Below are positions 9,680 through 18,108 of a stretch of 64,000 nt of DNA, piece by piece. Below the pieces are notes generated by a model that worked only from the letters and a program-made list of their open reading frames with translations, did no database searches and was not told the origin of the DNA. This stretch comes from Paenibacillus sp. G2S3. Lineage in GTDB: Bacteria; Bacillota; Bacilli; Paenibacillales; Paenibacillaceae. Position 1 is the stretch's first letter. The number at the start of each line of letters is the position of its first letter. The translations under genes were made by a program, and so were the position numbers. Location: contig NZ_CP126095.1 in NCBI RefSeq assembly GCF_030123105.1, positions 5,642,001-5,706,000 on the forward strand, read 5' to 3'.

Positions 9680-10867
9680 GTGAAAACTGCGCTGTGGCTA
9701 TACTTATTTCTCTTTTTGGCGTTCTTCGATTTACATGCTCAGTATCCCGTCCTCACGCCCTTTGCCCTCTCTCTTGGTGCGGGACCCACCTTTATTGGCT
9801 GGATGATGGGCATGTACTCGTTGACCCACCTTCCCGGCAATCTGCTTGCAGGCGTACTCGTCGATCGTAATGGCTCCCGCCGCTACATCGTCTTCAGCCT
9901 TGTCGCAGCGGGAGCTATTCTACTGCTGCAAGCTCATGTACAGCTTCCATGGCATCTGCTAATGCTAAGAGCAGCAAGTGGATTCGTGCTCGCTTTTCTC
10001 TCTCCAGCCTGTATGACGTTACTGGCTTCTTTGTCATCGGATGCCACAGAGCAGGGTAAATATATGTCCGGACATGGTATCGTTCATACGTTAGCTTCAG
10101 TTGTATCGCCTGCTGCGGGAGCTTTTATCGTAGCAAAAGCGGGCTACTCTGGCACCTTCACCACACTTGGTTGGCTCCTAATCGCAACAGGAATCATGGC
10201 TTTTTTCAGTGTACCTGCACCTTCGAGACATATATTAAAGCCGTTAAGCTCAGCGCAATCAGCATTAAAAGTTCCAGATAAACCTTCTATTCCAGCGAAA
10301 GAGGATGATCAAGTTTCCAAACGTTATTACCTTTTACCTTTTTTCGTTTCCTGTTCACAAGGTGTTCTCTTTTTCGAGCTCCCACTATCTCAAACAGGGA
10401 GTAACAGTATCCTTTCCACAGGTATACTACTGTCACTCCTCAGTTTAGGTGCTTTGGTAACGCTCAGCATGCTCTTCCTGAACCGTCTTTCTCCGGGAGG
10501 AAGAATAGCAGCGGCATTACTGGGAATGGCCATCAGCTTCTTTGCACTCGCCTCATTTCACAGGATTCCGACTGCTGCGATTCTTTTTGTGCTCGGTGCA
10601 GCCAAAGGAGTGTTGTTTCCTGCAATGGCATCACTCTTCATTAGTCTAGGCGGCCCTGGGAGAATGGGTCGAACTTTCTCCATGCAGTCGATAGCCATGT
10701 CACTTGGTGCATTCGCTGGGCCCGTGGCTGCTGGACAGCTAAGGTCCTTCGTTTCTCCTTACTTCATAGCCTTTCTACTACTAATGGTAGCATTGCTTCT
10801 TCTTCCACCTAAAAACACAGGGAAACTATCGAGCCTCACTTCCAAATGGAACGGGCGAGCCGCATGA
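9680..10867 (+). CDS. Major facilitator superfamily transporter
   Basis: The 395-residue protein has about 12 hydrophobic helices. It carries an MFS signature between helices 2 and 3, where GVLVDRNGSRR follows residue 58 and matches the GxxxDRxGRR loop. A central hydrophilic loop at residues 190-215 separates the two halves. Translation starts at a GTG at 9680 with GGAGG 7 nt upstream. MFS proteins export or import small solutes using ion gradients; the substrate is unknown, and drug-efflux and sugar-efflux types are both possible. It is divergent from the membrane-protein operon on its left. Confidence 0.85.
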   Translation: MKTALWLYLFLFLAFFDLHAQYPVLTPFALSLGAGPTFIGWMMGMYSLTHLPGNLLAGVLVDRNGSRRYIVFSLVAAGAILLLQAHVQLPWHLLMLRAASGFVLAFLSPACMTLLASLSSDATEQGKYMSGHGIVHTLASVVSPAAGAFIVAKAGYSGTFTTLGWLLIATGIMAFFSVPAPSRHILKPLSSAQSALKVPDKPSIPAKEDDQVSKRYYLLPFFVSCSQGVLFFELPLSQTGSNSILSTGILLSLLSLGALVTLSMLFLNRLSPGGRIAAALLGMAISFFALASFHRIPTAAILFVLGAAKGVLFPAMASLFISLGGPGRMGRTFSMQSIAMSLGAFAGPVAAGQLRSFVSPYFIAFLLLMVALLLLPPKNTGKLSSLTSKWNGRAA

Positions 10868-10998
10868 TTCTTTGCTTTTACGACATTTCCCGGGGAATGA
10901 AGACTTTCCTGCAGAAACAGTTGTTAAAAATGACGATCCTTCGGTAAACTATAATGAGCCTGAAGCTTGGACCCATTCCCGGAGGTGATTGTCAGCTA

Positions 10999-11346
10999 AT
11001 GTCCATAACAATTATTGTCGAAGGTAAGAACGATCGCAGCAGATTACGACGCGTGCTGGTACCGGAAGTAGAAATCCTATGTACCTTTGGTACATTAAAT
11101 ACACTAAAATTAGAATCCCTCCGCAAACAAGTAGGAGATGGAGAAGTATACCTTTATTTGGATAACGATAGCTCTGGCAAAAAAATACGCAGTGTGCTCC
11201 GGGATGCCTTCCCTGATGCCGATCACATTTATACTCGTCGCGGATATGCTGGTGTGGAAGGTACGCCTGATGAATACAACATCACTCAGCTCGAAAAGGC
11301 TGGATTGGAAGATTTCATCGTCTATCCTGAGCCACTTCCATTTTAA
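10999..11346 (+). CDS. Small Toprim-domain protein
   Basis: The ATG at 10999 is preceded by a strong GGAGGTGATT site and gives 115 residues; the in-frame ATG at 10954 lacks one. The protein is nearly all Toprim domain. It has the conserved Glu in VEGKND near residue 8 and a DND motif in YLDNDSSG near residue 53, which bind Mg2+ in this fold. Toprim domains act in primases, topoisomerases, OLD nucleases and M5-type ribonucleases. Stand-alone small Toprim proteins are common in Bacillota but poorly characterised. A nucleic-acid cleavage or transfer role is inferred from the fold. Confidence 0.8.
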   Translation: MSITIIVEGKNDRSRLRRVLVPEVEILCTFGTLNTLKLESLRKQVGDGEVYLYLDNDSSGKKIRSVLRDAFPDADHIYTRRGYAGVEGTPDEYNITQLEKAGLEDFIVYPEPLPF

Positions 11347-11372
11347 GCGTTTATACTTTCTTAAATTTTTTT

Positions 11373-11431
11373 AAAAAAAACGCCTTTTTCGTAATCCCAT
11401 CTATAAAAAGGGATTCGAAAAAGGCGTTTTT
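11373..11431. terminator. Bidirectional rho-independent terminator
   Basis: A long stem begins AAAACGCCTTTTTCG, continues through ATCCC, and is mirrored by GGGAT and CGAAAAAGGCGTTTT. It has A-rich and T-rich flanks on both sides. It lies between the convergent Toprim and SCO genes and can end transcription from both. Confidence 0.85.
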
Positions 11432-11444
11432 AATGTTTGATGTT

Positions 11445-12068
11445 CTATTCCCGAGCCAATTCCTTCAGCTGATCAGCAAGAAATTCAGGAGTTACGTTCT
11501 CCGTATCTCCTGCGTCATACAATGCACGAAGTTGATTGTCTCGGTCAACTAACGCTATACGATTGGCATGTACGAAATTTTCTTTGGAATTCCCTGCGAT
11601 TAGTACCTTAAAAGAATCCGTCGCTAACTTACGAACTTCTTCCTGATCCCCCCGCAAGAAATACCATCCATCATAATTCGCCTGAAACCGGTCTGCAAAA
11701 GCCTTAATAGCTTCCCGAGTATCATTCTTCGGATCAAAAGAGATAGAAACAAACTCCGTATCTTTACCAAAACTGCCATCCTCGACCAGAATCTTTTGTG
11801 TCTGAGATAACAAAAACGTAGTTATAGGACATACATCCGGACATTGTGTAAAAAAGAAGTATACCAGCCGTGCTTTACCTTGTGTATCAGCCAGAGTAAC
11901 CTGGTCTCCATTCACATTTTCAAGAGAAAAGTCCTGTACTTCTCCGATTACTGGCAGCTTCTCTTTTCCTAAATTCAAAGAGTTAATTGCCAGATAACCA
12001 GCCATAATCAAAGCAAGTAATAGTAGAAGCCAAGTCCATTTATAACGCTTAAAGGTCTGCACGGACAC
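11445..12068 (-). CDS. SCO1/SenC family copper chaperone
   Basis: The 207-residue protein has one N-terminal membrane anchor (residues 10-31) and an extracytoplasmic thioredoxin-like domain. The copper-binding CPDVC pair is near residues 77-81 and the third ligand His is in FVHANR near residue 167. SCO proteins deliver copper to the CuA site of cytochrome c oxidase. The start is a GTG at 12068 with GGAGG 6 nt upstream. It lies 17 bp downstream of ctaB and the two are almost certainly one operon for oxidase assembly. Confidence 0.92.
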   Translation of the reverse strand: MSVQTFKRYKWTWLLLLLALIMAGYLAINSLNLGKEKLPVIGEVQDFSLENVNGDQVTLADTQGKARLVYFFFTQCPDVCPITTFLLSQTQKILVEDGSFGKDTEFVSISFDPKNDTREAIKAFADRFQANYDGWYFLRGDQEEVRKLATDSFKVLIAGNSKENFVHANRIALVDRDNQLRALYDAGDTENVTPEFLADQLKELARE

Positions 12069-12085
12069 GTATACCCTCCCTCTTC

Positions 12086-13018
12086 TTAACCGTGAATCGT
12101 ATTTAATACAAGTACGATCAAACTAACTGTCAGGTAGTTAATGGAGAAGAGGAAGTTCTTCTTCGCCCAGACTTCATCATCCTTAGCCTTAAAGCCCATC
12201 AAGGTCAATACTAACCAAGCCAGGGACAACGCTGATGAAATGATTAGAAAAAATATGCCTGCGTAATCGTAGGCGTACATTAACACTGGAATAGGCAGCA
12301 AAAGGGCGACATAAGGAATCATCTGGAATTTTGTACGTCGTGTTCCTTTAACTACAGGTAGCAATGGAAATCCTGCCGCTCTGTATTCTTCTTTACGTCT
12401 TATCCCCAAAGCCCAGAAGTGAGGAGGTTGCCATAGGAACAACATAGCAAAGATCAGCCAAGCACCTAAGTCAACGGTTCCTGAAACCGCAACATAACCA
12501 ATTACCGGAGGCATTGCTCCAGATATCGCACCTACAGAGGTGCTCCATGTTGATGTCCGTTTCAACCAAAGCGTGTATACTACAACGTAAACGAACATGC
12601 CAACAATTCCAAACAGACCGGCAAGCATGCCAGAAAAAGCAAACAGCACGATCAAACCTGCAATACCAAGCCCAATGGCGTATAATAATACAGTGTTTGG
12701 TTTCAGTCGTCCTGTAGGAAGTCCCCGTTCACGGGTTCTTTCCATCTTCATATCTAGATCACGGTCGAAATAGTTATTAAAAACGCAGGCCGAAGCCATA
12801 ACCAGCATTGTACCAAGCAGCGTTAGAACTAACCTGCCGTAATGAACATCCCAACCCGAGGCCAGCCAATATCCCGCAAAGGCCGCAATAAGGTTAGATC
12901 GGATAATACCGGGTTTTGTTACAGCAATGAAATCACGCCAGCTAGCACCTTCCGGTGGAGATTTTGCAGACATGGCTGCAGAGTCGGAAGAAGCTTGAAA
13001 TGTTATATGATTGTCCAC
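12086..13018 (-). CDS. ctaB: Protohaem IX farnesyltransferase (haem O synthase)
   Basis: This 310-residue integral membrane protein is a UbiA-superfamily prenyltransferase with about nine helices. The Asp-rich substrate motif NYFDRDLDMKMERT sits near residue 83. A second conserved loop, containing RRKEEYRAAGFPLLPVV, is near residue 205. CtaB adds a farnesyl group to haem B, making haem O for terminal oxidases. Translation begins at a GTG at 13018 behind GGAGGAT. The downstream SCO gene supports a cytochrome oxidase assembly role. Confidence 0.95.
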   Translation of the reverse strand: MDNHITFQASSDSAAMSAKSPPEGASWRDFIAVTKPGIIRSNLIAAFAGYWLASGWDVHYGRLVLTLLGTMLVMASACVFNNYFDRDLDMKMERTRERGLPTGRLKPNTVLLYAIGLGIAGLIVLFAFSGMLAGLFGIVGMFVYVVVYTLWLKRTSTWSTSVGAISGAMPPVIGYVAVSGTVDLGAWLIFAMLFLWQPPHFWALGIRRKEEYRAAGFPLLPVVKGTRRTKFQMIPYVALLLPIPVLMYAYDYAGIFFLIISSALSLAWLVLTLMGFKAKDDEVWAKKNFLFSINYLTVSLIVLVLNTIHG

Positions 13019-13060
13019 ACCTAATGATCCTCCTTCTAAACGAACATGTAACGTTCTAAC

Positions 13061-13079
13061 CGAAGTTGTTTTAACTTCG
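13061..13079 (-). promoter_or_regulatory. Hairpin in the ctaB leader
   Basis: CGAAGTT and AACTTCG form a perfect 7-bp stem with a 5-nt loop, about 43 bases upstream of the ctaB start. It could be a protein-binding palindrome or an mRNA structure. No known riboswitch pattern is seen around it. Confidence 0.3.
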
Positions 13080-13260
13080 CTGTTAACTTTATCATAACAA
13101 ACCCGTGAAGACTTTGACAGTCATGGAACAGTAAGTTCATGAATTCGACAATTACGTGACAATATTTATTTTGTATTTATTACACTCCCCTTAATAACCA
13201 GAGCTAAATTTGGGTAATTATTAAATAGAGAACTTCCGAACAACAAAGGAGAACTGACCA

Positions 13261-14262
13261 ATGGATACTGCTACACATTTAGTTATGGGCCTAGGCTTAG
13301 CTGGGCTTTCCTTCGTTGATCCCATCGTTGCTTCTGATCCGAAACTGGCCGGAGCTGTTATGCTGGCAACAGTAATCGCCTCTCAGGCTCCTGATGCCGA
13401 TACTGCGCTACGACTGAAGGACAATGCATTGTATATTCGAAATCACCGAGGAATCACGCATTCCCTACCCTTTTTAATTCTGTGGCCCGCCCTGATTTCC
13501 TTCGTGTTAGGGCCCTTATTTGGTTTTACTGATTTACAAGCTCTAAGCCATATTGCGCTCTGGAGCTTCATTGGTGTAGGTGTTCACGTATTTTCTGATC
13601 TATTTAATACCTATGGCACTCAGGCTGCACGTCCATTCACGGAGAAATGGATTGCATGGAACATCATCCACATTTTTGATCCATTTATATTTGGTAGCCA
13701 TATCGCAGCCATCCTTCTCTGGATCACCGGGATCGTTCCACCGCAGCCTTTATTTATTACGCTGTATGCCTGTACTATTCTTTATTATATTTGGAGAACC
13801 ATCGTTCACGCACGCCTTACGCGTAATATCAAGCTTAAGGATTTACATCATAGTGCTGGCGAACGTTATATTGTAATCCCTACAATTTCACTAAAGCGCT
13901 GGAACATAGTAAAGGTGAAAAAAGATGGCAGCTATGATGTAGGGCAGCTAGTCAATAACAGACTGGAATGGTTCAAACATGCTGTATGCTCGACTCATCC
14001 CGCTGTGGAGATATCCAAGTCGCACCCTGATATTCAGTCCTTTCTATACTTCACCTCTTATGCAGTAGCCGAAGTGGAGGAACTTCCTTCAGGATATATG
14101 GTGCGCTGGGGGGACGTGCGTTATTTACATCGCAAACAATACCCATTTGTGGCTGTGTTAGTGATGGACAATCAATATCGCCCTTTAAATACCTATGTAG
14201 GTTGGCTTAGCAGCGAGAAGCTCGACAAGCGATTTTCCATTGACCCTGGTTCTTTAAGATGA
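13261..14262 (+). CDS. yfhP: YfhP-like membrane-bound metal-dependent hydrolase
   Basis: The 333-residue protein opens with MDTATHLVMGLGLAGLS, as in Bacillus YfhP. It carries the metal-ligand pattern of this family: the His at residue 6, DAD near residue 46, and HRGITHS near residue 62. Four to five membrane helices fill the first 180 residues and a soluble C-terminal domain follows. The family is related to YdjM/DUF457 predicted metal-dependent hydrolases. YfhP has been linked to repression of a neighbouring gene in Bacillus, but its chemistry is unsettled. It begins at an ATG with an AAAGGAGA site. It is divergent from ctaB across 242 bp that may hold both promoters. Confidence 0.8.
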   Translation: MDTATHLVMGLGLAGLSFVDPIVASDPKLAGAVMLATVIASQAPDADTALRLKDNALYIRNHRGITHSLPFLILWPALISFVLGPLFGFTDLQALSHIALWSFIGVGVHVFSDLFNTYGTQAARPFTEKWIAWNIIHIFDPFIFGSHIAAILLWITGIVPPQPLFITLYACTILYYIWRTIVHARLTRNIKLKDLHHSAGERYIVIPTISLKRWNIVKVKKDGSYDVGQLVNNRLEWFKHAVCSTHPAVEISKSHPDIQSFLYFTSYAVAEVEELPSGYMVRWGDVRYLHRKQYPFVAVLVMDNQYRPLNTYVGWLSSEKLDKRFSIDPGSLR

Positions 14263-14303
14263 AACTGTAGACTTACGCAGAGATCTATTCTATAATCACA
14301 AAA

Positions 14304-14340
14304 AATCCCGGAGTATTATTATCATACTCCGGGATTCATT
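14304..14340 (+). terminator. Rho-independent terminator
   Basis: ATCCCGGAGTA and TACTCCGGGAT form a perfect 11-bp stem with a 9-nt AT-rich loop, followed by TCATTTT. It lies 42 bases after the yfhP stop. Confidence 0.8.
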
Positions 14341-14370
14341 TTAGCAGACATAGAAAGGAAGGCTCTCCTA

Positions 14371-14559
14371 ATGGGTAAAGGACTTTCACTTTGGTTCGCT
14401 TGTTCTTCTATTCTTATTCTTACTGCCGCTTCAATCGCGATCAGTTATAGCTTTTGGTTGGCACTTCTGCTCGGGTTTCTCTGTGTCATGAATATTGGCT
14501 GGGGATTTATCCTCAAGGCCAAGATCAGACGCAAACAGGAAAGCCTGAGCGCTGATTAA
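14371..14559 (+). CDS. 62-residue membrane protein, possibly DUF5325/YlaF-like
   Basis: A 62-residue protein with two hydrophobic helices (about residues 8-26 and 28-48) and a charged, Lys/Arg-rich C-terminal tail. The ATG at 14371 has an AAGGAAGG ribosome site 9-10 nt upstream. Its length and layout resemble the DUF5325 (YlaF) family, but that is a weak resemblance. It ends one base before the convergent trpS stop codon, so the two transcripts overlap at their ends. No function is assigned. Confidence 0.6.
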   Translation: MGKGLSLWFACSSILILTAASIAISYSFWLALLLGFLCVMNIGWGFILKAKIRRKQESLSAD

Positions 14560-14560
14560 A

Positions 14561-15547
14561 TTAACGAGCTGGCAGAAATCCCATCCGTTCTTTAACTCCA
14601 TTCAACGTCTCAGTTGCAACAATACGTGCACGACCAGCACCTTCAGCGAGAATATCTGTAATCGCACCCGAGCTACGAATTTCATTATATTTTTGTTGTA
14701 AAGGCTCAAGCGTAGATACAACCACTTCAGCAAGATCCTTCTTAAAGCCGCCATACATTTGCCCTTCATAACGATCGGCAATTTGCTGGAGTGTCATTCC
14801 AGAACATTCGGAATAAATACTCATCAAATTACTGATCTCTGGCTTATTAGCTGGATCAAAAATCACTTCACGTCCTGAATCAGTCGTTGCACGGCTGATT
14901 TTTTTACGGATCACGTCCGGTGAATCCAACAGAGCAATGTAGCTGCCAGCGTTAGGGTTGCTCTTGCTCATTTTTTTGGTACCATCATCCAGAGACATAA
15001 TACGTGCACCCACCTCTGGAATGTACGGCTCCGGAATGGTAAAGAATTCACCAAAACGATTATTGAAGCGGCCAGCTAAATCACGAGTCAGCTCCAAATG
15101 TTGCTTCTGATCTTCTCCGACCGGCACAAGATCTGCGTTATAAACAAGAATATCTGCTGCCATCAAGGAAGGATAGACGAATAAACCAGCGCCAACAGAA
15201 TCTTTACCTGATGATTTATCTTTAAACTGGGTCATACGCTCCAGCTCACCCATTGCTGTAAGTGTCGTCATGATCCAGCCTAGTTCAGCGTGTTGTGGCA
15301 CATGCGACTGCATATAGACATTAGAACGTGCAGGATCAATTCCCGCTGCAATAAAGAGGGCTGCTACGGACTCTGACTGCTCACGCAGTGCCGCCGGATC
15401 TTGTGCTACAGTGATCGCATGCATATCGACAACCATAAAGAAACATTGATGATCATCTTGCAGCTTCACAAAATTTTTCAGTGCTCCAATATAGTTCCCC
15501 AGTGTAAGTGAACCGCTCGGCTGAATGCCTGACAATACTTTTTTCAT
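14561..15547 (-). CDS. trpS: Tryptophanyl-tRNA synthetase
   Basis: The 328-residue class I synthetase has the usual bacterial length. The HIGH-equivalent lies in the N-terminal SGSLTLGNYIGAL segment near residue 11, and the KMSKS loop is present as KKMSKSNP near residue 193. It attaches tryptophan to tRNA-Trp in the cytoplasm. The ATG at 15547 follows GGAGG by 8 nt. The upstream T-box leader, whose likely specifier codon is UGG, confirms the amino acid and shows control by tRNA charging. Confidence 0.97.
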   Translation of the reverse strand: MKKVLSGIQPSGSLTLGNYIGALKNFVKLQDDHQCFFMVVDMHAITVAQDPAALREQSESVAALFIAAGIDPARSNVYMQSHVPQHAELGWIMTTLTAMGELERMTQFKDKSSGKDSVGAGLFVYPSLMAADILVYNADLVPVGEDQKQHLELTRDLAGRFNNRFGEFFTIPEPYIPEVGARIMSLDDGTKKMSKSNPNAGSYIALLDSPDVIRKKISRATTDSGREVIFDPANKPEISNLMSIYSECSGMTLQQIADRYEGQMYGGFKKDLAEVVVSTLEPLQQKYNEIRSSGAITDILAEGAGRARIVATETLNGVKERMGFLPAR

Positions 15548-15592
15548 AATATAGACCTCCGTTTGATGTCATTTCTAAGTTTCCGAGAACGC

Positions 15593-15617
15593 AAAAAAAG
15601 CCCCATCCGCAAGGGAC
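15593..15617 (-). terminator. T-box-controlled terminator of trpS
   Basis: On the minus strand GTCCC and GGGGC form a short stem around TTGCGGAT, followed by seven Ts. It lies directly after the T-box sequence and is the terminator arm expected to form when tRNA-Trp is charged. Confidence 0.8.
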
Positions 15618-15861
15618 GTGAGACCGTGGTGCCACCCTTATTCGCTGCTTAATCTTGTTTAGACAAGAAGAAAACAGCCTTAGTCTTCCGTTAACGGGGA
15701 AGATCCGGCCGGTCTACTAGGGCATTTAGCTCCCGTTCAAGCTCGGCGCTCAGGGGTCCATTCATCAGGTTTGTCCTACCGGTTCGCATCAACCACCGGC
15801 TTTCTGAAGGTGCAATACCTGCCTACTTGTCCCCGTCATCACATTATCATCATGAATTAAT
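15618..15861 (-). promoter_or_regulatory. Tryptophan-specific T-box riboswitch leader of trpS
   Basis: The minus strand carries the highly conserved T-box core, AGGGTGGCACCACGG, at 15624-15638. A long structured 5' region (Stem I) precedes it. A TGG triplet in the context GAATGGACC lies at 15758-15760, in the place expected for the specifier loop, and reads tryptophan. T-box leaders bind uncharged tRNA and switch from terminator to antiterminator. The T-box core is seen directly; the specifier assignment rests on position and on the gene it controls. Confidence 0.92.
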
Positions 15862-15867
15862 GCCTTC

Positions 15868-15896
15868 ATCATAGAACCATAAAGAGAAGTTGTCAA
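15868..15896 (-). promoter_or_regulatory. Sigma-A promoter of trpS
   Basis: A TTGACA box (15891-15896) and a TATGAT box (15868-15873) are separated by exactly 17 bases on the minus strand. They lie just upstream of the T-box leader, placing the start of transcription near 15861. Confidence 0.9.
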
Positions 15897-15982
15897 ATCA
15901 CTTAACCACTACCGTATAAATCTGTTATGATAAGGTTATCCATGTTCTATTCGATTACAGTTACGATAAAGGAGCATATCTC

Positions 15983-16957
15983 ATGAAACAGGTGACCAAA
16001 GGGCAGTGGGGCGGTTATGATACTTATATTTTGCACAGCCGTGAACTGGAAGTCACGCTTTTGCCGCGACTAGGAAATAACGTGATTTCATTGTTTGATG
16101 TAAAGAAACAACGGGAAATTCTACGGCGGCCTGATGAAAGCGATCAAGCTTTCTTTATGCAAAAACCTTACCATTTTGGCATGCCGCTATTAATTCCACC
16201 CGGAAGAATTCGCAAGGGCCAATTTCAGTTCGAGGGTACAAGTTATCAATTTGACCAGAATACCGCTAATGACAATCATATTCATGGTCTACACCGAACT
16301 CAGGCTTGGTGTGTCAGCGATATTGAAGAAGATGAGGATGGTTGCGCGGTCACTACTGAATTCCGAACGGAAGATGATCCTCACTGGATGGAGCAATTCC
16401 CTATCCCACTTAAATTCGAAATGACATTTAGGCTTCAGGAAGCCCGACTTACCCAAACTTTAAAGGTTACAAATCTCGGAGATCATCGAATTCCTTTTGG
16501 AATCGGTTATCACACATGGTTTATGATTGATGGAGAACCTGAGCGCTGGAATCTTAAACTCCCAGTAAATAGTATTTATGAACTGAACGATGAATTGCTC
16601 CCTAGCGGCGATCTAATTCCACTTGGTGATCTGGAAGCCTTGAACACCGGAATGAACATGCAGGGAACTAATTTTGATACCGCTCTACGTATTGGAGAAG
16701 AACAGCCCGTAGAAGCCTTATTATTACGAGATGATGGTTATGGCCTTCGTTATACTGCTGACGAGAATCTATTCCGTCACTGGGTGCTATATACCAAAGG
16801 ACCAGCAGATCAATTTCTGTGCATTGAGCCCTATACATGGCTCGCGAATGCACCAAATGTATCCGACGATGCTTCCTTCACCGGTCTTTTAACGATAGAA
16901 CCCGGTCAAAGTCAGAATCTATCCACCGTGCTGGAAATGATCTATCCTGAGATTTAA
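15983..16957 (+). CDS. Aldose 1-epimerase-like protein (GalM superfamily)
   Basis: This 324-residue protein has the beta-sandwich pattern of galactose mutarotase-like enzymes. Probable active-site residues include the His pair in NHIHGLHR near residue 97, the His in GIGYHTWF near residue 176, and the acidic residue in CIEPYTWL near residue 281. These enzymes interconvert alpha and beta anomers of free sugars. It starts at an ATG behind AAAGGAG and stands alone between terminators. The superfamily assignment is firm, but the substrate could be a hexose or hexose phosphate. Confidence 0.85.
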   Translation: MKQVTKGQWGGYDTYILHSRELEVTLLPRLGNNVISLFDVKKQREILRRPDESDQAFFMQKPYHFGMPLLIPPGRIRKGQFQFEGTSYQFDQNTANDNHIHGLHRTQAWCVSDIEEDEDGCAVTTEFRTEDDPHWMEQFPIPLKFEMTFRLQEARLTQTLKVTNLGDHRIPFGIGYHTWFMIDGEPERWNLKLPVNSIYELNDELLPSGDLIPLGDLEALNTGMNMQGTNFDTALRIGEEQPVEALLLRDDGYGLRYTADENLFRHWVLYTKGPADQFLCIEPYTWLANAPNVSDDASFTGLLTIEPGQSQNLSTVLEMIYPEI

Positions 16958-16973
16958 AGCAGATATACATTAT

Positions 16974-17018
16974 ATCGGTCTTCCTTTACGATTACGTAAG
17001 GGAAGACCGATTTTTTTT
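16974..17018 (+). terminator. Rho-independent terminator
   Basis: ATCGGTCTTCC pairs with GGAAGACCGAT around a short internal hairpin, followed by eight Ts. It ends the epimerase transcript. Confidence 0.92.
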
Positions 17019-17100
17019 GTTTGATTCCTAGCAATTAAGAAGTTTATATCCTCACTTTTAATTCACTAAAAATTACCATCCTTAAAACCTTTCGAACGGA

Positions 17101-17131
17101 TGCATGAATTAACCTCTTAGCGCTCATACTA
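17101..17131 (+). promoter_or_regulatory. Sigma-G-like forespore promoter of the SASP gene
   Basis: TGCATG at 17101-17106 and CATACTA at 17125-17131 are separated by 18 bases. This matches the sigma-G pattern, an xGxATx-type -35 and a CATACTA -10, used for SASP genes in spore formers. It sits about 30 bases upstream of the SASP start. Confidence 0.75.
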
Positions 17132-17161
17132 TCTTCACAACGGGCGAAGGAGGTGACACAC

Positions 17162-17392
17162 ATGGGTCAAGCAGGTCAAGGTCGTAGCAGTCGTTCCAAT
17201 AACCTGGTCGTTCCTCAAGCAACTGCGGCATTGCAACAGTTGAAATATGAAGCAGCACAGGAGCTTGGAGTAACGATCCCAGCTGACGGTTATTACGGGA
17301 ACTACACTTCTCGCGAAACTGGTTCTCTGGGCGGTTACATCACTAAACGTCTAGTACAACTGGCAGAACAACAACTGTCCGGTCGTCAGTAA
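17162..17392 (+). CDS. Alpha/beta-type small acid-soluble spore protein
   Basis: The 76-residue protein is rich in Gln, Gly and Ala. It has the family pattern: NLVVPQA near the N-terminus, a KYE element in [10 protein letters not shown] near residue 28 where the germination protease GPR cuts, and [12 protein letters not shown] near residue 54. Alpha/beta SASPs coat and protect DNA in the dormant spore. I start at the ATG at 17162. A GTG at 17153 lies within the GGAGGTGA ribosome site and is not the start. The sigma-G-like promoter and own terminator make it a single-gene unit. This gene is direct evidence that the organism sporulates. Confidence 0.95.
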   Translation: MGQAGQGRSSRSNNLVVPQATAALQQLKYEAAQELGVTIPADGYYGNYTSRETGSLGGYITKRLVQLAEQQLSGRQ

Positions 17393-17457
17393 CAACGTTA
17401 TCTTAAGTGTTTTATCCGGCTAGGGCGATATCAAGCCTAAAGCCGAGTAGCTTTTGA

Positions 17458-17498
17458 GCCCTCTCACACTTCTTTCTGAAGCTGTGGGAGGGTTTTTG
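17458..17498 (+). terminator. Rho-independent terminator of the SASP gene
   Basis: CCCTCTCACA and TGTGGGAGGG form a 10-bp stem followed by TTTTTG. Confidence 0.88.
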
Positions 17499-17535
17499 AT
17501 TTAAAAAAACATTTCAAATTTTATGTAAATAACGC

Positions 17536-17946
17536 TTAACCAAAAAATTGTTCGGAACTTTCCACATAGGCATTACGAGGCGATCGAATCATTAGATTCG
17601 CCATATTGTAATTGGACTCCAACGTAGCATCTACAATCACCATTCCCTGTCTGATGGCGAACTCATAAGAAATTTCACCATGCGTCCAACGCCGCTTGTA
17701 TTTCAGACTTTCCAACGCCATTAGTCGAAAAGAAGACTGCTGCCCCTCTGTCATCCCTTCTTTCACATCAGTGAATCCCCCACTCCGTCCAGAAAGCGGA
17801 TTATGTCGTATGCCGAATTTTCCGATCATGTTATTTCGTATTTGCACAAATACCGTTCCAGAAGTTAATCCCGATAATTCTTCCTGCAGCTCCTTAAACA
17901 CCATATCCATCTGTCTCGCTAATGATAGTTGTTCTGTCTTAAGCAT
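17536..17946 (-). CDS. Conserved-looking cytoplasmic protein of unknown function
   Basis: The 136-residue protein has no signal peptide or membrane helix. It starts with a helical, Leu/Glu-rich region (residues 1-28), followed by alternating strands. These include an Arg/Gly-rich stretch containing HNPLSGRSGG, and a WTHGEISYEFAIRQG segment near residue 88. The ATG at 17946 follows a perfect AGGAGG. I do not recognise the family. Its leader contains a tandem repeat (17961-18108), so its expression may be affected by that structure. It is transcribed alone. Confidence 0.6.
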   Translation of the reverse strand: MLKTEQLSLARQMDMVFKELQEELSGLTSGTVFVQIRNNMIGKFGIRHNPLSGRSGGFTDVKEGMTEGQQSSFRLMALESLKYKRRWTHGEISYEFAIRQGMVIVDATLESNYNMANLMIRSPRNAYVESSEQFFG

Positions 17947-17960
17947 ACTTTTCCTCCTAA

Positions 17961-18108
17961 AAGTTTTGTGAGCTTAGCTTCGTTCGAGTTCACTTCGTAC
18001 AAAACTTGCTTCGTAAGCATTCACTTAGTTTTGTGAGCTTGCTTCATTCGAGTTCACTTCGTACAAAGCTGACTTCGTAAGCGCTTGCTTCATTTTGAGA
18101 GCTTAGCT
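17961..18108. repeat. 65-bp tandem repeat, two full copies plus a fragment
   Basis: Unit 1 (17963-18027) and unit 2 (18028-18092) share the order GTTTTGTGAGCTT, TTCGAGTTCACTTCGTACAA, CTTCGTAAGC. A 16-base third fragment follows. AAGTTTTGT at the start and ACAAAACTT in the middle of unit 1 can pair, so each unit folds into a hairpin. It lies immediately upstream of the 17536-17946 gene. Confidence 0.85.

Noticed and set aside
17401..17457. Riboswitch-like structured stretch after the SASP gene
   Set aside because: It contains GGCT/AGCC pairing but matches no riboswitch core and is followed by the ordinary terminator of the SASP gene.
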